64,000 nt of DNA from Sthenelais limicola. Its lineage: Eukaryota; Annelida; Polychaeta; Phyllodocida; Sigalionidae. The position numbers and the translations under genes are program-made. The stretch lies in assembly GCA_942159475.1 (NCBI GenBank), contig OW804096.1:108288194-108352193 (forward strand), read 5' to 3'. The notes beneath the pieces were generated by a model. The model was not told where the DNA came from, made no database searches, and worked only from the letters and a program-made list of their open reading frames with translations. Positions 21,718-35,900 of the stretch are shown piece after piece (the stretch's first letter is position 1; every line of letters begins with the position of its first letter).

Positions 21718-24700
21718 TTAAATGGTTGTTTAATCAGTGAAACATAGTTAGCCTCACGTAAGCATTGGCCAGTAGTTTCCCTCCATCCAAGCCATTCGTC
21801 AGCGAAGCAAGATTTCCCAGTGGTTTACGTGAATCCCCATAGTGAAATTCCATTGAGTTCATACGGTCTCATTGACCAATTAAAACGCCAATGAGTAATA
21901 CTTACTGGGCAAACCTGATGGCAGCGGCCAGGTAATGGACTGGCTTGGGATGTCATCTGGATATGACTCATTCCATTCAGACTCACTGCCTCTCCCCCTA
22001 CAGGTGTCCCCAGGGGTGCGCTACACCAGTTGCTGAAGTTCAGAATGCCATGACTAAGTGTTATAGACCAGCCAACCTAACCTAACGCCACATGCAAACC
22101 CTACCTGGATGCTTATCCGACACATTTGAAATTCATCACATGAAAGGCCTGTATCAAAGATCAATAACCAGTTTACGTAATAGAATCTTAACTTGAAATC
22201 CAAGAGGTGTGTCCTGGAAAAGAATCAAGATCAATCCAAGAGAGATCATATTATTTCTAAGTGGAGGATCCAATTGTAGGATGAGGAATGATTTGCACTG
22301 ACATCATCCACATGGTAGTCATCGTAAACATGACATTGCATGCTATGAATACATGGCATCCTTTTAAACTATTGATGTAGGGCTTCAATTAATCACTAGG
22401 GTCGGAGAAGTTGATTATGGTAAATGTCTATCTGTCAAAAATGACCAGTCAGGATTTCGGGGAAGCGATGACTGCAGTTGATTAATATATGGCTCAGTCT
22501 GCCTTAATCTAATCAAACCTCTGCCTTTGGTTGATGCAATAAATAATTCAGAATGGCCAGTAATTAGCTAATGATAATCACAAGCTGTGACGTTGTATCT
22601 AAGCCTCAAGCTCAGTAACCATTGCAATCATTTTGCTGACGTCCAATTAGAGCTTCATCTAAGTGACGAAATCTACCTCCCATTATTTTACGTTTATAAT
22701 GTGCCGGAAACACAAAGAGGTTTTTCTCCTCTTCCCAGGTCATCAGTTTCAGTCTAGCCTTTTATAGACATTCATGATCGACTAACTTCTTAATCTAGGT
22801 TGATCTTTGTAGGATGGGTTTTCTTATGGAAATTAAATGGACCTCTTGACACTGATAGGGCCGGGTATGACATAATGTGGATGATTATATGTTGAAGTAT
22901 AACCCCCTCCCCCAACCATCCCAAGGAAAAAAGAACTAAAACCATATAGATGGAGTGTCTTTCAAATCTGGAGGTGTTTTAAGATTCAGATACGATTAAG
23001 AGATCGTTATGTCAACTAGATTCCTCGCTATAGGCAAACGCTTTCTTAATTTGCGATAAACTTTTTTTATATATGATCTGTATACAGAAGAGAAAAATAG
23101 TAATGCTGCTATGGATGCCAGTATTTAAGGGAGACTTGCATTCATTAACAAAAGGACACTTGTATGAGTGGCGCCCAACCATAGCAATTTTAATATGCGA
23201 TGTAGGCAATACTATGCCTTGTGACGATACCTTGTTGGGGTTTTTTTCTTCCCAAAAATGTTATAACTTATAACTTGTTACACAAAAGGGGTTTGAAGAA
23301 GACCGAACAAAAGAACAGATGTTATAGAACAGATGTTATAGTCTGTCCGAAAAGTAGTTGTCACGTGATTCCTAGGTCCCTTTAAGGGGAGAGAAAAGTG
23401 GGAGATTTTTTATTTCTATTTATGACAAGTTAAGTTGTCCCACTGAGGCACTACACACGTTGTCTATTCTGGATCCCCCTTTGCAACACATGTATACTAG
23501 CGTCGGAATCAAGCAAGCAACTTGTACAAGAAAAGGGCAAAATCAATAAATCCGTTTTTCTGTTGAAGTCTGATAGAAGAAAACACGCAATCCTAGTGTG
23601 TACATACCTCATGAAGAACCTGTCTATGTTTGAGCTTCAAGCCTCTAAATCCACAAAGGATGGTCAAAGTAGGATCAGGCCACGATTACCTACCCATATT
23701 GCTAAACCTATTATAACCCAGACCTTGTTTGACCTTACAAAAAAAATCAGATCCTGACAAAACAATCATTTGGTTTGAAGGGGCCTGGTGATGTAAACTC
23801 ATTGTGGCCAAGGAGCAATGAACAAATGCAGTTACCAGAGAATTACCTGGAGTCCCTTTCTTCGTCCTACATACTCTTAACTCAATTTATACTCAGATCA
23901 AGTTGGTTGGAATGTAAGTCCTAATAGACAACATGTAAGCTTTTGGTTGGTGGTGCATGAGTGCCCTCTGTGCTCAAGTACCCTACACCTTAGATGTTAA
24001 CCATCCCGCTGTAGACGAGTCAAGTATTTACCTTCTCTCTTCACCATCACTCGGGAATACATGTAACCCTGTCTTACCGTGTGAATGTTCCCGCAAATTT
24101 ATGCCGCAGTAGAGGTGTATTGTTCTTTGTGGAGAAAAAGCAAACATCATTGACTGAGAACAAACACTTTAAGGGTTGCAGTAACTGAAGGCCCCTTATC
24201 TTGTAAATGGACCGTGGGCGCGCGATTCCAAAAGCATTGCCAGGCGCGATTCAGATTGTATTCATGGAGGCATGTCAAGGGAAAAGTGGAGATCTGCACC
24301 ATTGGAATTCTGTTGATAGGGGATAAATTTGAGTGATCTGCGTACGTGTCGAGTTTGGAACTAGTGGACTTTAGCTAGCAAATAAAAACAATTTTTAACT
24401 TGATGAACCTATCTAAACAATTTTAACTTTACCATTTCATCAAACCTTAATAGTTATAATACAATTTCATATTATATATGATGGAAAAATTTTGATAGTG
24501 ACCACGCGTACTGCATGCATTATATTCATTCTTGCAATTTTGAACAATCAATTTCCAGCCGTATGTTATCGTATTGAAGCACACGGAAAATGCTTCGGTT
24601 TGATATAACGAATTTCATCAGGAAAATAAAGGGTGCAACAACAGTTTCAGTGCGTTAGTTGAGGAAATCTGTTTGTTTCTATTTTTGTCTGGAATAGATT

Positions 24701-26736
24701 TTGACTGTCCCCAGGATGAATCTGTAACTCAATCACGACTTCAAAGTAAGCACATCAGCTTTCACTGTACCGGTGCAGCTATTTACCTTGCGAATGCTTG
24801 CGTATTATCCCTTATTTGAGAAATAAAAAACTATCAATGGGAAGAGACACTCCTGTTGGTTTCGAGCTCCATTTCCAACTCTATTTCCATAAGATCCTCT
24901 GCGGATGCCAAGGATTTCTCCAAAAATGCACACAGATAGGCGTGAAATTGCAGAGGAGACTCATAGGCACATCGAATCCTGGGATATGTCAACTATGACA
25001 TAGTCCGAAAAAATACATCAGAATTAAAAGATACGTTCAAAGCAGTACATTCGTACAGTTGTTTTCAATTCATTTTGCAGTCACTAGGATTATTTCCCTA
25101 TAAATAATAGCGTCAGATTGTAGTCCTTCTGAGATTATGTTATCCGTAAACTGTAAAATTGATTTGCCAAACCGTTTGGAAATGATTGCAATCTCAACGA
25201 GGACCATCGCGAACGCTGATTTTCCAGCCACAGGGCCGGTAAATGGTCATTTTCACTTAATGCACTGTTGTAGCGAGTACTGACCACCCGATTACACAAA
25301 TATTTTCAAAGAAAATAGGCTTCGTAATGGGTGAATCGGGGTTTAGGCTCGATTCAGTGCGCCCATATGTAGTAAATGGCGATTTGAATGTGGTTGGTAT
25401 AAGAATTTGAGATTTTATCGAATGAATCATAGGTGATTACTAGATGGCGCAAGAGGATCATATATATAGAGAGAGAGGGAGAGCGAGAGAGACAGTGGAA
25501 ATTATTTTGGCGTGTAAATATTAGACTCTAACAAGAGTACATTTTTCTTATTTCCAGAAACTCAGGTTAATGTTTATTTGATAATTGTTATAATTCAAAA
25601 TCAATTCTCGGATTACCGCGAGTCAGTTTAAATAGAAAATCAAACACAAAGGCGAGCTATTGATTCGACCCTCCTTTTTACAAAAGCCTACCAATTTGAG
25701 ATTGCATGCTGGAAGTCCTGGGGGAAACGTTTGGAATTTTTATCAGAACGACCAAAATATAACTTTCCTAGAAAGGAACAAAGATGTTTAAAATCTACCG
25801 ATTATTCACGGGCAACATGAATTATCTATAAGTAAGGACTAATGACCGATATTGAGGGACTGCTGATACATAGTGCACCAGCAGGCCCGAAATGGAGTTT
25901 ATTAATCAGTTAGGCTCTGTCATTTTCGTCTCTACCCCTGGATCGTTCGAGGTAGAGACTCAGTGAGATTGACCCTTGATTTGATTAAAAATTGGATGAT
26001 ATATGAAGTTTAATTCTTAATAGAACCACACAGCTAACATACCACCGAATAACAATGTAAACATAACAATTGATTGCAATGTATACAAGCGGGTCCGCCT
26101 CAGTAGCCACTCTTTTATATAACAGTACCAGTGTTCATATATGTAAAACCAATTGGAATAGGTCCAGGCAGATTCTATGGCTGATGGGCTTTTAGGGTCT
26201 CGTTCCCACCAGCTAAGTTAAGCTTCTACGGGCTTAAGTGATCAACCACCAGAAGCTAAAGTCATTTTGAGGAGGCCCTCTTTTGTGGTGGTCCACTGGG
26301 CCTTAAGGGTACTAATAGCCATTGGAGTGGTTGTCCGAATCTAAAATTAATACTTCATAAGGGGGATTTTCTCAACAACATGTACAATATGTACAATAGG
26401 TGGTTGGTATACACAAGTCATAAGCTCAAAGATCAGAGTAAGAGGTTGTTCACACCTGCTACATTCAAGTAAAAGGTGTAATGACCCCCGGGTACAAGAA
26501 CCATATACATGTAATTATTGCTATATAGGTATATATATCTAAAACAAACATGTCTCAATTATTTAACAAAATGTCAATAATACCTTTGAAGTGGCCCATG
26601 CTGAGGGACACTCAGAAACTTCGCACTGAGTGATTTTGAGAAATCTTGACGTTGTCCCTTATAATATGAAAAGGAAAATTATTGTTATATATAATACATA
26701 ATATTATATTCATGTATATGTATGCTTGTGAACAAT
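21718..26736. other. non-coding stretch
   Basis: No recognised exon. It has a 14-bp tandem duplication (23312-23339, unit AGAACAGATGTTAT) and a GA-rich microsatellite (about 25455-25494). Otherwise I see nothing. Confidence 0.5.
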
Positions 26737-26770
26737 GTATTATGTTGTGTATATATACAACACATAATAC
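26737..26770. repeat. 34-bp imperfect palindrome
   Basis: GTATTATGT and ACATAATAC flank a TATATATA core with two mismatched positions per side. It lies about 300 bp beyond the 3' end of the gag-like pseudogene and may mark an element boundary. Confidence 0.5.
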
Positions 26771-27074
26771 ACCTCCTGGCGGGACTGGCCAGGTCTGCTA
26801 TTCATGCCTGACACTGGTAGAAATGCCCCTCACTGCCGTTAGGTTGGTTGTATTGGTACGGCAGTGTCATCATGCTGTTATCGGGCAGACCCACTACACT
26901 ACCCCTTCACTAGTTGGAGTGGAGGAGGTCCTGAGAACTAGTTACGTAGGGTCTGCCAAGGCACCAAGGAGATCACTTTGTGCCCTAGACTCTCATGTGT
27001 GACAGGTGTTTTCATAAAACACTCCCGAGGACACACACCAAAGCATTAAAATATTAGTGGATGAACTTTTATTG

Positions 27075-28417
27075 TTAAAAGTAAGGCTGGTCTACGGGCT
27101 GACCCTGAGTGTCTAGCACCGTGAACCCAAACGTCTTGTGCTGTAGACCGATGTTTTGCATCTGGTCTCGGAGCTCTTTGGTCTCTTGCTCACGACTGAG
27201 TTGTAGCTTTTCCAAAGCCTCTCCCTCTTTCTGAAGCCATACCATCTCCTCCTGGACCCACAGACGAGCTCGTTCCTCAGCCGCAGCCTCAGCTAATCTC
27301 GCGGCCATGAGTGAGCGTTGAATTTCCATGTTCTTGGCATGATTCTCGGCTTATACCCTCTCCTGCTCCTGTCACAGAAGGACTTGGTAGTCGTTTACCC
27401 CGTCTGTTTCCATGGTCGTCTCCGTTGATTTGGAGCCATCCAATCCATCCATGGAGCCACTGTTCCCAGGGTTTGTAGTGGGACGACCTGAGGGTCAACT
27501 GCCATTGGACATCCATGGACATCCCAGGTATAGGCCTAGGGTCTGGAACACCTAATGGAAATTGGCCATGCCCTATCCCTACCAGGCGAGTCATGAGGCC
27601 TCGTGCCGCCGTGGTAAAGAACGGGCGGTCCTCAGACCAGTGTTGCTGGAATGCAGCCTACATCATTAGTTTGACTGAGGCCATTCGCTCTTGCATGGCT
27701 TGGATAAGGTCTGCTGGAGACTGTCCAATCACAGAACTCCCACTCGCCAGCCGGGGGACCGAAGGCCAAGTCTGTTGCTCTTGAGCTTGCACTTGCAACA
27801 GACCATTTTCTGCCTGAAATTCCTAAATCTCCCAACGGACACCATTCAGCCCCAACGCAAGTAGCTGGATGCGCTCAACCATTTCTTCTTGCTTGGAAAG
27901 AGATTGATTCATATCCGAACATAGTTGAGCTGGTCACGATTGTCCACCAGCCGTTGGGCATCATCCAGAGGCTTATAGCACTCTGCACCACAGAACTTGT
28001 TAACAGCTTTGGTGAGGGCTGCCCGCAACACGGCGGCACGACCTTCACCCGGGCACGAGTAGTCCTAACAGCTTCCCCGTTTACAGGAGGTGGCACCGGA
28101 ACGTGCTTGCGTTTGGACTCAACTGCTGTCACAGCTGAACCGTCCACAGGGGCTCTCAACTCAGCGGCAGAGGCCACCCTAGTCACTGTACCCTTAGCAT
28201 GTGACTTTTTGAGAACTGTGAGTGAGTCCCTCGCACCTGTTTTCAATACCCTCATAGAGGGGATAACAAAACCCTTCGGCCAGGCATTTTTCTGGGGAGG
28301 AGGGGCCTGCTCCAGCCTGTCCTTTGAAGAGGAGCTGGAGAGTCGGTCAATGGTGTTGAGCTTCGCAGCGTTGGCCATTTTCTTTTTCTGGTTGGAGCGT
28401 TTTGTTGGCTTTTCCAA
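27075..28417 (-). pseudogene. broken gag-like / coiled-coil gene of a retroelement
   Basis: Reading the minus strand from 28417, a basic and proline-rich N-terminus (MEKPTKRSNQKKK) is followed by a segment around AVNKFCGAECYKPLDDAQ and then glutamine- and glutamate-rich helical stretches (VERIQLLALGLNGV; ERARLWVQEEMV; LEKLQLSREQETKEL). The continuous product is split over several frames, with shifts near 28000 and 27900 and stops near 27825 and 27665. It ends at a TAA (27075-27077) directly followed by an AATAAA signal (complement of 27068-27073). Overall it looks like a capsid-type protein of an LTR or related element, but no diagnostic domain, polymerase or LTR pair was found. A dead host gene with a coiled coil is an alternative. 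Confidence 0.4.
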
Positions 28418-28560
28418 CTCTGAAACCTTATAATCCAGTAAAAATAGGTAAAAAGATGGAAAATACTAGAACTGAAATACGATTTTCACCATGCATTGCC
28501 ATTAGGTCCCCAGATGAACATACTAAAAATGTAGAAAAATCGTTTGCTGGGAAATAGGTC

Positions 28561-28774
28561 AAAATGACCATTTTCCAAAATGGCTGCCATGGTACTAGGG
28601 CCAAACAAAATATCAATGTAACTTTTGAAAGAAATATAGCAGATATGTGATTTTGGTGTCTATTATGGGGTTTTAAGGTATGCCCAACACAGTGGTCATA
28701 TTTAAAATCATGTAACTCATTGCCTAACTACCCAAATCCAAGATGGCCGCCACAGGAAACTCCAACAATTTTGG
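28561..28774. repeat. left inverted arm with internal tandem subunit
   Basis: This arm aligns, with many substitutions, to the reverse complement of about 29720-29951. Shared landmarks are a TTTGGTGT...GGGGTTTT stretch, GCCTAACTACCCAAATCC, and the phrase CCAAGATGGCCGCC followed by AACTCCAACAATTTTGG. A second, degraded copy of the phrase (CCAAAATGGCTGCC, about 28575) shows each arm is built from two tandem units of about 160-190 bp. Confidence 0.6.
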
Positions 28775-29460
28775 TACAAGCTGGATGTCAGACTAGTCAT
28801 GCCAGAGGAGATGCTGACCTTCTCATTGTCCAAACTGCTGTGATTGCTGCTGCTGACAAGGAAACAGTGCTTGTAGCAGATGACACAGACATACTTGTTC
28901 TCTTAAGGTACCATGGCCACCGGACCAAAGAGAGATTATTTCTAGAAACCAGAGCCAAAGTGAGGATCAACAAAAATCCGGATCTGGGACATACAAGCTG
29001 TTACATCATTCCTTGGTCTGCAATTGTGCAATCAACTGCCATTCATACATGCATTCCTAGGATGCGACACAACATCACAACTCTTTGGCATTGGGAAAGG
29101 TGTTGGCTTAAAAAAATCAAAACAGCTGGAGCAGCATGCAAATATCTTTTCCGATCCAAGTTGCTCTAAAGAGGATGTTGTTGCTGCAGGTGAAAAGGCA
29201 CTGATAGTTATAGGGCAGAGCTAAATGAATCACTGGACAAACTTCAATATCGCAGATTTCATGAAAAAGTGGCAAAAAGCACAGCTTGTGCGCAGACACA
29301 GATTCTACCACCAACTTCAACAGCAGCCAAATTCCACAGCCTTCGAGTTTATCTTAAATTACTTCAGGTACAGTTCTGGTTAGGCAACAACAGGCTTCAG
29401 CCCACAGACTGTGAGTGGAAAGAGACGGATGGTGTCATGTATGCAACCATGACCTGACTG
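28738..29460 (+). pseudogene. decayed FEN1/XPG-like nuclease fragment of a repeat-borne protein family
   Basis: Three consecutive frames carry pieces of one protein. The first (to about 29000) has GDADLLIVQTAV and VADDTDILVLLRYH. The second (about 29022-29224) has FIHAFLGCDTTSQLFGIGKG. The third (about 29218-29457) has LQYRRFHEKVAKS, LPPTSTAAKFHSLRVYL and PTDCEWKETDG. Acidic-DTDILVLL followed by LGCD...GIG parallels the XPG-I and helix-turn motifs of FEN1-type 5' nucleases. I recall the same order in many repeat-associated hypothetical proteins of invertebrates, which continue into a Cys-rich tail missing here. Frameshifts near 29010 and 29215 and the loss of both ends make it non-functional. 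Its position between inverted arms suggests transposon cargo. Confidence 0.6.
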
Positions 29461-29719
29461 TGGAGAATGCCATGGGACATCATACTTCAACTTCCCACCA
29501 ATAGATATGGAGGATGCTGAGGACTGAATTAGATTAAATAGGGTCTTTGGCCAACACTACATGCTAAAAGTAAACTATTGGACAGACTGTTAAATAGGAA
29601 ATTACAACATAATGTGACAAAAATCTTGGGAGTATCTATACATATCAGTCAAGTCAAGGTATGTACTGAATACTTTCAAAATAAAACTTTATATCAAATG
29701 GTATTACATTTTTAACATA

Positions 29720-29951
29720 AATGTCTAATATTCAGTGTCGGTTATCTTGGATATGGGTAATTAGGCAATGTTTACCATGATTATAAAGGTCACCACCATA
29801 TTCAGCATACATCAAAACCCCTAAATACACACCAAATTTGACCTTATACTATGCTACTATCAAATATTTTGAACTTTTCCAAAATTGTTGGAGTTTTCTT
29901 TGGCGGCCATCTTGGATTTAGGTAATTAGGCTTACATTATTATAAATGTCA
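29720..29951. repeat. right inverted arm with internal tandem subunit
   Basis: Partner of 28561-28774. It contains GGCGGCCATCTTGG (29902-29915) and a degraded copy, GTTATCTTGG (29741-29750). The arms enclose the FEN1-like pseudogene. Together they resemble a fold-back or TIR DNA transposon of about 1.4 kb that has decayed. Confidence 0.6.
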
Positions 29952-32900
29952 ACAACATGAACACAGGTTCTAAATCTGAACCGAAACCGAACCGAAACCG
30001 AACAATTACCCCTCAGTTAGGACTGCGTTTCTGAATCCTGAATCCAGATATATAATCTTTACAACATCCCAACTCGAAGATATACTCAATCTGAAAAGTA
30101 ATACCGGGTAAAAATAATCGATCAAATATATTCGTTGCATGAATCCCACTTCAAAGTGCTATGTACTTGAGAGATTGTTCGATGCCAGGTTCATCGCATT
30201 ATTGACATAAATCTATGCCAATGGTGACTGACACATATTTACCAAGGCCGTGGTTAACTACATTGTAGCCTATATTTATCTACGTTTTTCCTAGTACATG
30301 TACTAGTACATGCACTATTCAAATTTATACCTATGAATGATAAAGGCTACTTCAAGTTTATAACTGTTTGTAGGAACATGCATTATTTTCCAAATGGGAT
30401 TCTTAACCTTGGTATATGAATAAATAGCACTTTGTTTACAATATTCGTTTGATGTATGTATGCCCTTCTTAAAACCTCAGCACATTTAATATCGCAGAAG
30501 CTACGTGCTGCTGGCATTGTTTCTAATTCGGGATAAAGCGAGCTGTATTTACAAGACATAATTATAATAGCGCATCCCTACATTTAGCTATATCCTGGGC
30601 AGTGAAACTGATTGACTTAAACGATTCGACTGGTCTGAAATTGAATTTTAGGAGAGCTCCTTTTACAAGGTCGGAAAGTATTTCACCGCAAATGATTTAA
30701 CCTACACAAAATACAACTGTATTTTAATAATAATATAAAAAAAAGGTCCATTGCGAAGTGCAGCTTATAAGTGGTAAAGCTTGCTTAAAAAGCATTGCCT
30801 TTTTCCGGGAGTTAGAGAACCTGATACGCCAATAGTCAATAAATAGGGAACACAATTGATGGCGCCGATCCGTCAATGTGCGGTTATTATAAATTTGCAC
30901 TGGTTTAAATGCCAAGCCTTCCGTAATGAAACTGGATAGGATGCCCTCGCAAACGGCCCTCTACTTCGATTGTGCACCTAGAACTGTTCAAACAGGTCCA
31001 TTTAGCCTAGGCTAACTCCAATTTCTAAATCCATGGTAGAAGAGCTGAGGGGACGTAACCTGATACGAAAGGCAAGCGAGTGAGCTTTGGAAAGGAGTAA
31101 GGGTTTTACATGAAGACTAGCGCCATGCTTCAAAGAATTGAAAAGGGGCATGGGTTCAAGTGAATACTGCCATGGGTTATTGCATATGAGGCGTCATGAA
31201 CGCATTCTGGAAAGCCTTACCATGTGAAGATAGAATGGTGTTGAATTACCATAGAGTTATACATGCTTAGGCATATTATTCATGAAATTCTGGATCGATA
31301 TATATAATAGAGATTTCTATGTAATGTATATGATCAAAACTGTAGTGAGAACTTTTAGGGATTACTACAAAATTGCAGTGGCATATGCACGTCCTAAGTT
31401 GTTGAAAATGATTTATCGCAAGTACACCAATGATATTTGACTAATTGAGTCCTGGAAATTTGACCAGTACTTGCCCGGAAGGTGCTAACATCCGGTCATC
31501 TTACATCCGTGGGAATGGGACTCGTGAGCGATAATGGGTGCAGCGGTCAATATTTTGTCCGGGATCAATTGCTGGACAAATATTAATACCCCCTGCAGGG
31601 AGCAATGGGTCAGAGCTACTTAGTAAGCAGAAGATCGAGTGGGGTAAATAAAAGTATGCCAGAGGTCTTACCAACTCCCATAGAAAGAAGCCACATGACT
31701 ACACAAGCTTTACTTTTGGTCAAGCACTTTCTCATTTTGACTTTTGCCAGGAGGAGAAATTTCCGCGAAACTTTTCTTAGATAAAGAAAACTGTGTTGTA
31801 AGTCACTATACGTGTCTTATTGATATAAACACATTTCCCAACTACGGTCCATTTAAGGGTAGGAACGACTTTTGGATCCCTATACATGTATAAGCATGAA
31901 CATGTTCATGCTTATATGCATGCATGCATGAATTTCAATCCTAGAGAGGCGTTCTTGATACCATATAGTATACACGTGCTTGTTGTATTCTTAATGATTT
32001 ATATATTATGGCATATCATAAAGGCATGGGTCAATGAACATCAGCTAGGTAACTTGTTTGGTTTCTCTGAAAATATTACACATACTATACTACACACCCA
32101 CAAACCATAATGGTCAATGCGGAACAAATGAAACGCCGACGTTAAGCCATCAAAAGACGATACATTATTCTATCGGTGCATTATGTATAAACATAATTTA
32201 CGAGGCTCATTGTTCATGCTGGCGCCTTTCCACCTTTTCATTCATTATTTCACCAATAAACTTCAATTTGCGAGCATTATAACGTGTTGAAGAATTATAC
32301 CTGGCGCCCTGATGAAAATTTTATGGTGCTAGATATGCATCCCCATCGGGTTGTGCATACAATGAGAGAATCCACCCATCAGTTATCCTGTTTTTCCCAG
32401 GGCGTCGAAGCTTTAAATCTTACTTTTTCTATTATCGCATGGGAGTGTTCCACATGCTCAGGGGTCTATACCAAACCCCAGCCATTCAGTTTGACCATAC
32501 ACCTATCAAACACAGCTCCACCCCCACTCAACTTACTGGTATTCACCTCGCCTTCTTCAAGAGGGCTAATCCTTTTCAGATTCTCTAGATACTGTCAATA
32601 TAGCAACTTTCCTTTTGTGTTGCGGATGGATTCATATGGCGCAAATGTACACCAGTATAGGGGATGATATGCGTAATGCTCGCCTCCGAAGAAAGGATAA
32701 GACCCTTATTTTATTCACTCTAGGTCTACAGAACTGTGGTTGCCATGAAGAAGACATAGTTAAGATGTTACCAAGGTTGGCCAAATATTTGTCACTGGAT
32801 TTCCATCTTGGTGGCATCAGATTCAACAAGAGAAAGGAATATCCATTTTAGGCAGCTAGTGACTTGCTCTGGGTTGAGATGTTTGCTTTGCGCAATTGGA

Positions 32901-35900
32901 ACTCCGGAGGGGAATGAATAGTGAGGCTAGCGAGGAAATAGAATTGACCATAGCCTGACTCCATTCATGCTAGGCTATATCTCACCCGAGGTAATGATAA
33001 TTTATCGGATCTAACCAACCATATAGATGACCACATTGCCTTTGCCCTATTGTCCCGGGTCTGGATAGTGTAATCCATTGCTCCTCGCTTGGCGCTCAAA
33101 TAATACAAGTCAATATTATAGCCTATGGATGGCCCCTTTTAAAAATACATCAAAATATTTAGGATCAGAAAATCGATATCAGTTTCTGACAAAGGATAGA
33201 GAGGGGAAAAACGTATTGAAGAAAATTTAAATGACATTTAGTTATGTATTTTTTTAAATACTTGGATAAAAATCACCGACGAAAGCAAAGGCAACAGGAA
33301 AAGTTCAAACTAAACTAAATTTAAAACAACAAAGTAAATTCATTGGTCATGTAATGAAAAGAGAAAAGCTGGTAACAGCGGGAAAAAGGTTGAAAAATAA
33401 TTCGAAACAGAGAGAGAATTAAATTATTAGATGGGTTAACATAATTATTGGTTAGAGACAGAGATTACTACCACCACTATTCTGAGTGTGAAAGATGGAA
33501 GACATGACGACTTACGCCGAATAGCATGGCAACTGTTTGATTGATTGATTTAAAATGCTTACCTCTGGAAATCAGAAAATCCGTTATTATTAATATAAGC
33601 GTTGATTATCCAGGATAGCTCATATTGAGTCAAATTGTTAAAAGCAGAAAAGAATAAGATATTCAACGGAGTCAGGACATCGTTTCATAAAAGCTGAGAC
33701 TTGAGGAGCAATTCTTTGTGCTAAAAGGCTATAAGAATGTAGCATGTAGTATGTAGGCGTTTCAATTCATATTGTTTCGGAAAACATCCCTTTAAGTTTA
33801 ACTGTTTCTTTTTGCACCTGGCTTGACAGAATGTCTTGTATTCAATTCATGCAATCACTGAGAGTAAATCATTTTTGTTGTACTTGGAATATATACATGT
33901 CCTATCTCATGATATTTGTGTTACTTGGTCCTTGGTGTGACCATAAAGTGCCTTTCTGTATCTTTTTCTCTGTCTCTCTCTCCCTTCTTCTCTATCTCTA
34001 TTTCCTGGGTATGATCATATATGATCATAAACTGCCTCCCTCTCAGCTCTCCCGCCCTTGATATAACTATCTTAAATGTGTTGATAAGGGCGTAAAGCAA
34101 CCAATCTCACTCACACTCATATTTGTGTTACTAGGTTAACCATCTTAATTGGTACTTTATTTCTGTCAAGAGGACAAACTGTGCTGTGAGCGCCATCTCT
34201 AATGAAATCCCGGTATATGTATAGAGAGACATTCGTAGAGGTGGTTCAACGTCTCCCCTTCTGTCATGATATGACACCCTAAAGACAACGTTGGGAGAAG
34301 ATTGCCTATTAACAGCTGTGCATTTCGTATTCGGTTTGGAATCTTTCGAGTGAATTACTAGTGTTCAAACAAATGTGTAGGTGGGAAAATGTACTGCCAC
34401 AAAAATGTGTGCGGCCATCAAAATCTATGATGCAACCAACATGTTGCGACCGTCAACAGTCTTGGCCATCCCTTAGGCCTAATGATAACACGCCTTCAGC
34501 AACAACTAAATCGTCAGAACGCCAGTTATACCTCATACAAGCTAGAGGACAGCAAATTAAAGGGCTATGGAACTCTTTTAAAGAACAGCTCGATCATTTC
34601 TGGAGATTACAAATAGTATCAAAAAAGAGGGAATGAGGTATGATATGCGGATGAACTAAAGGAAATATTAAGATAGACACGTAAATGATATCGACAGTTG
34701 GCAAGGGTAAGCAAACAGTGAGGCGGATTCAAAGCAGTCTGCTAGTTCATTGAGATCGCATGTTAAAGGGGATGGAGGAACAAGAAAGCATTCATGTATA
34801 TATATATTATATATTATATATATATATATATTCAAGTATTACATACCATAGATAGCTTCAATCCCTATAATTGATACGATGTCAAAGCCAATGGGAATGG
34901 CTTTGTACTTCGATATGGATGGGCCAGGATCTAAAATAAATGTTTCACAAGAGAATTTTCAATGATCAGAGAAATCGACGAATTTAAAAGTTTAAGTAAT
35001 CATGCTTCAAAAAGCGCCTTTGTGTAACTCAAGAGAAGAAATGTTTATAGATTCATCCTGTTATCTTGCTTGATTTATTCTATTAAACATACCTTGCTCG
35101 CTCCAGCTGAATTTATCTCAAAGCCATAACTGTTTTATTGTGAATATCTGTGAGCAGCTGAAACAGGGGGAAAATGTCACAAGTCGTTGCCCATTGCTGC
35201 GAAGCTTCTATCTCTCCTGACATTATTCAATCTGGTGCGGCTGAATTCAGCAATAATTGTTCGGCCGAACTGACGAGGCGATGTTGATTTTCATAACATG
35301 AAGGCCTTCAAAGAAAATATTGTTCTCTCAGCTGGTATTATCGTGAATGCACAGGCAAAAAGATGTTTCTCTACTTAGCAGTGTGTCTGTCAGATCAAGG
35401 TTGCCTTGATGCCAATGTAGCTGTCTTTGCTGAGTCACCTGTGGCCCTTTTAGAGTGGATATCCATGCCCGAAGAACAAAAGGCCTTTATCGTATAGCCC
35501 AAAACAGAGCACCTGCGCGGTGCAAGACCTTCCTATTCCTAAGCCACTTGCCTTCGCTTGATGGGCCGGAAAACAAATAAACAGATAGGCAAGCGCAATA
35601 ACAGGAACCTTGTATTTGTTCTAATAATAAAAAAGATTGTATAAAACACCATTGATATCTGTGCTCATTTTGTCTGGCGTCCACTGCGAGGGGTAACATT
35701 GGCAGGTCTGGCACATACATATACAGCAAAAGCGCTTGCTCCCCGACCCCCATCTTTCCCTATGTGAGGTAATGTGCGAGGGTATTGTTATACATTTTGA
35801 TAAATATTGACGGCCCGCCGTGTCTGTTCAGGATACTAATTTGATACATTTTGACGGATAGCCTTTAGGATCATTGTAGGCATCCGCCCTGTCTAAAAAT

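Noticed and set aside
34361..34636. Open frame ending GLWNSFKEQLDHFW, faintly like the tail of a BEL/Pao integrase
   Set aside because: The similarity is a few residues only, with no integrase core, RT or LTR nearby.
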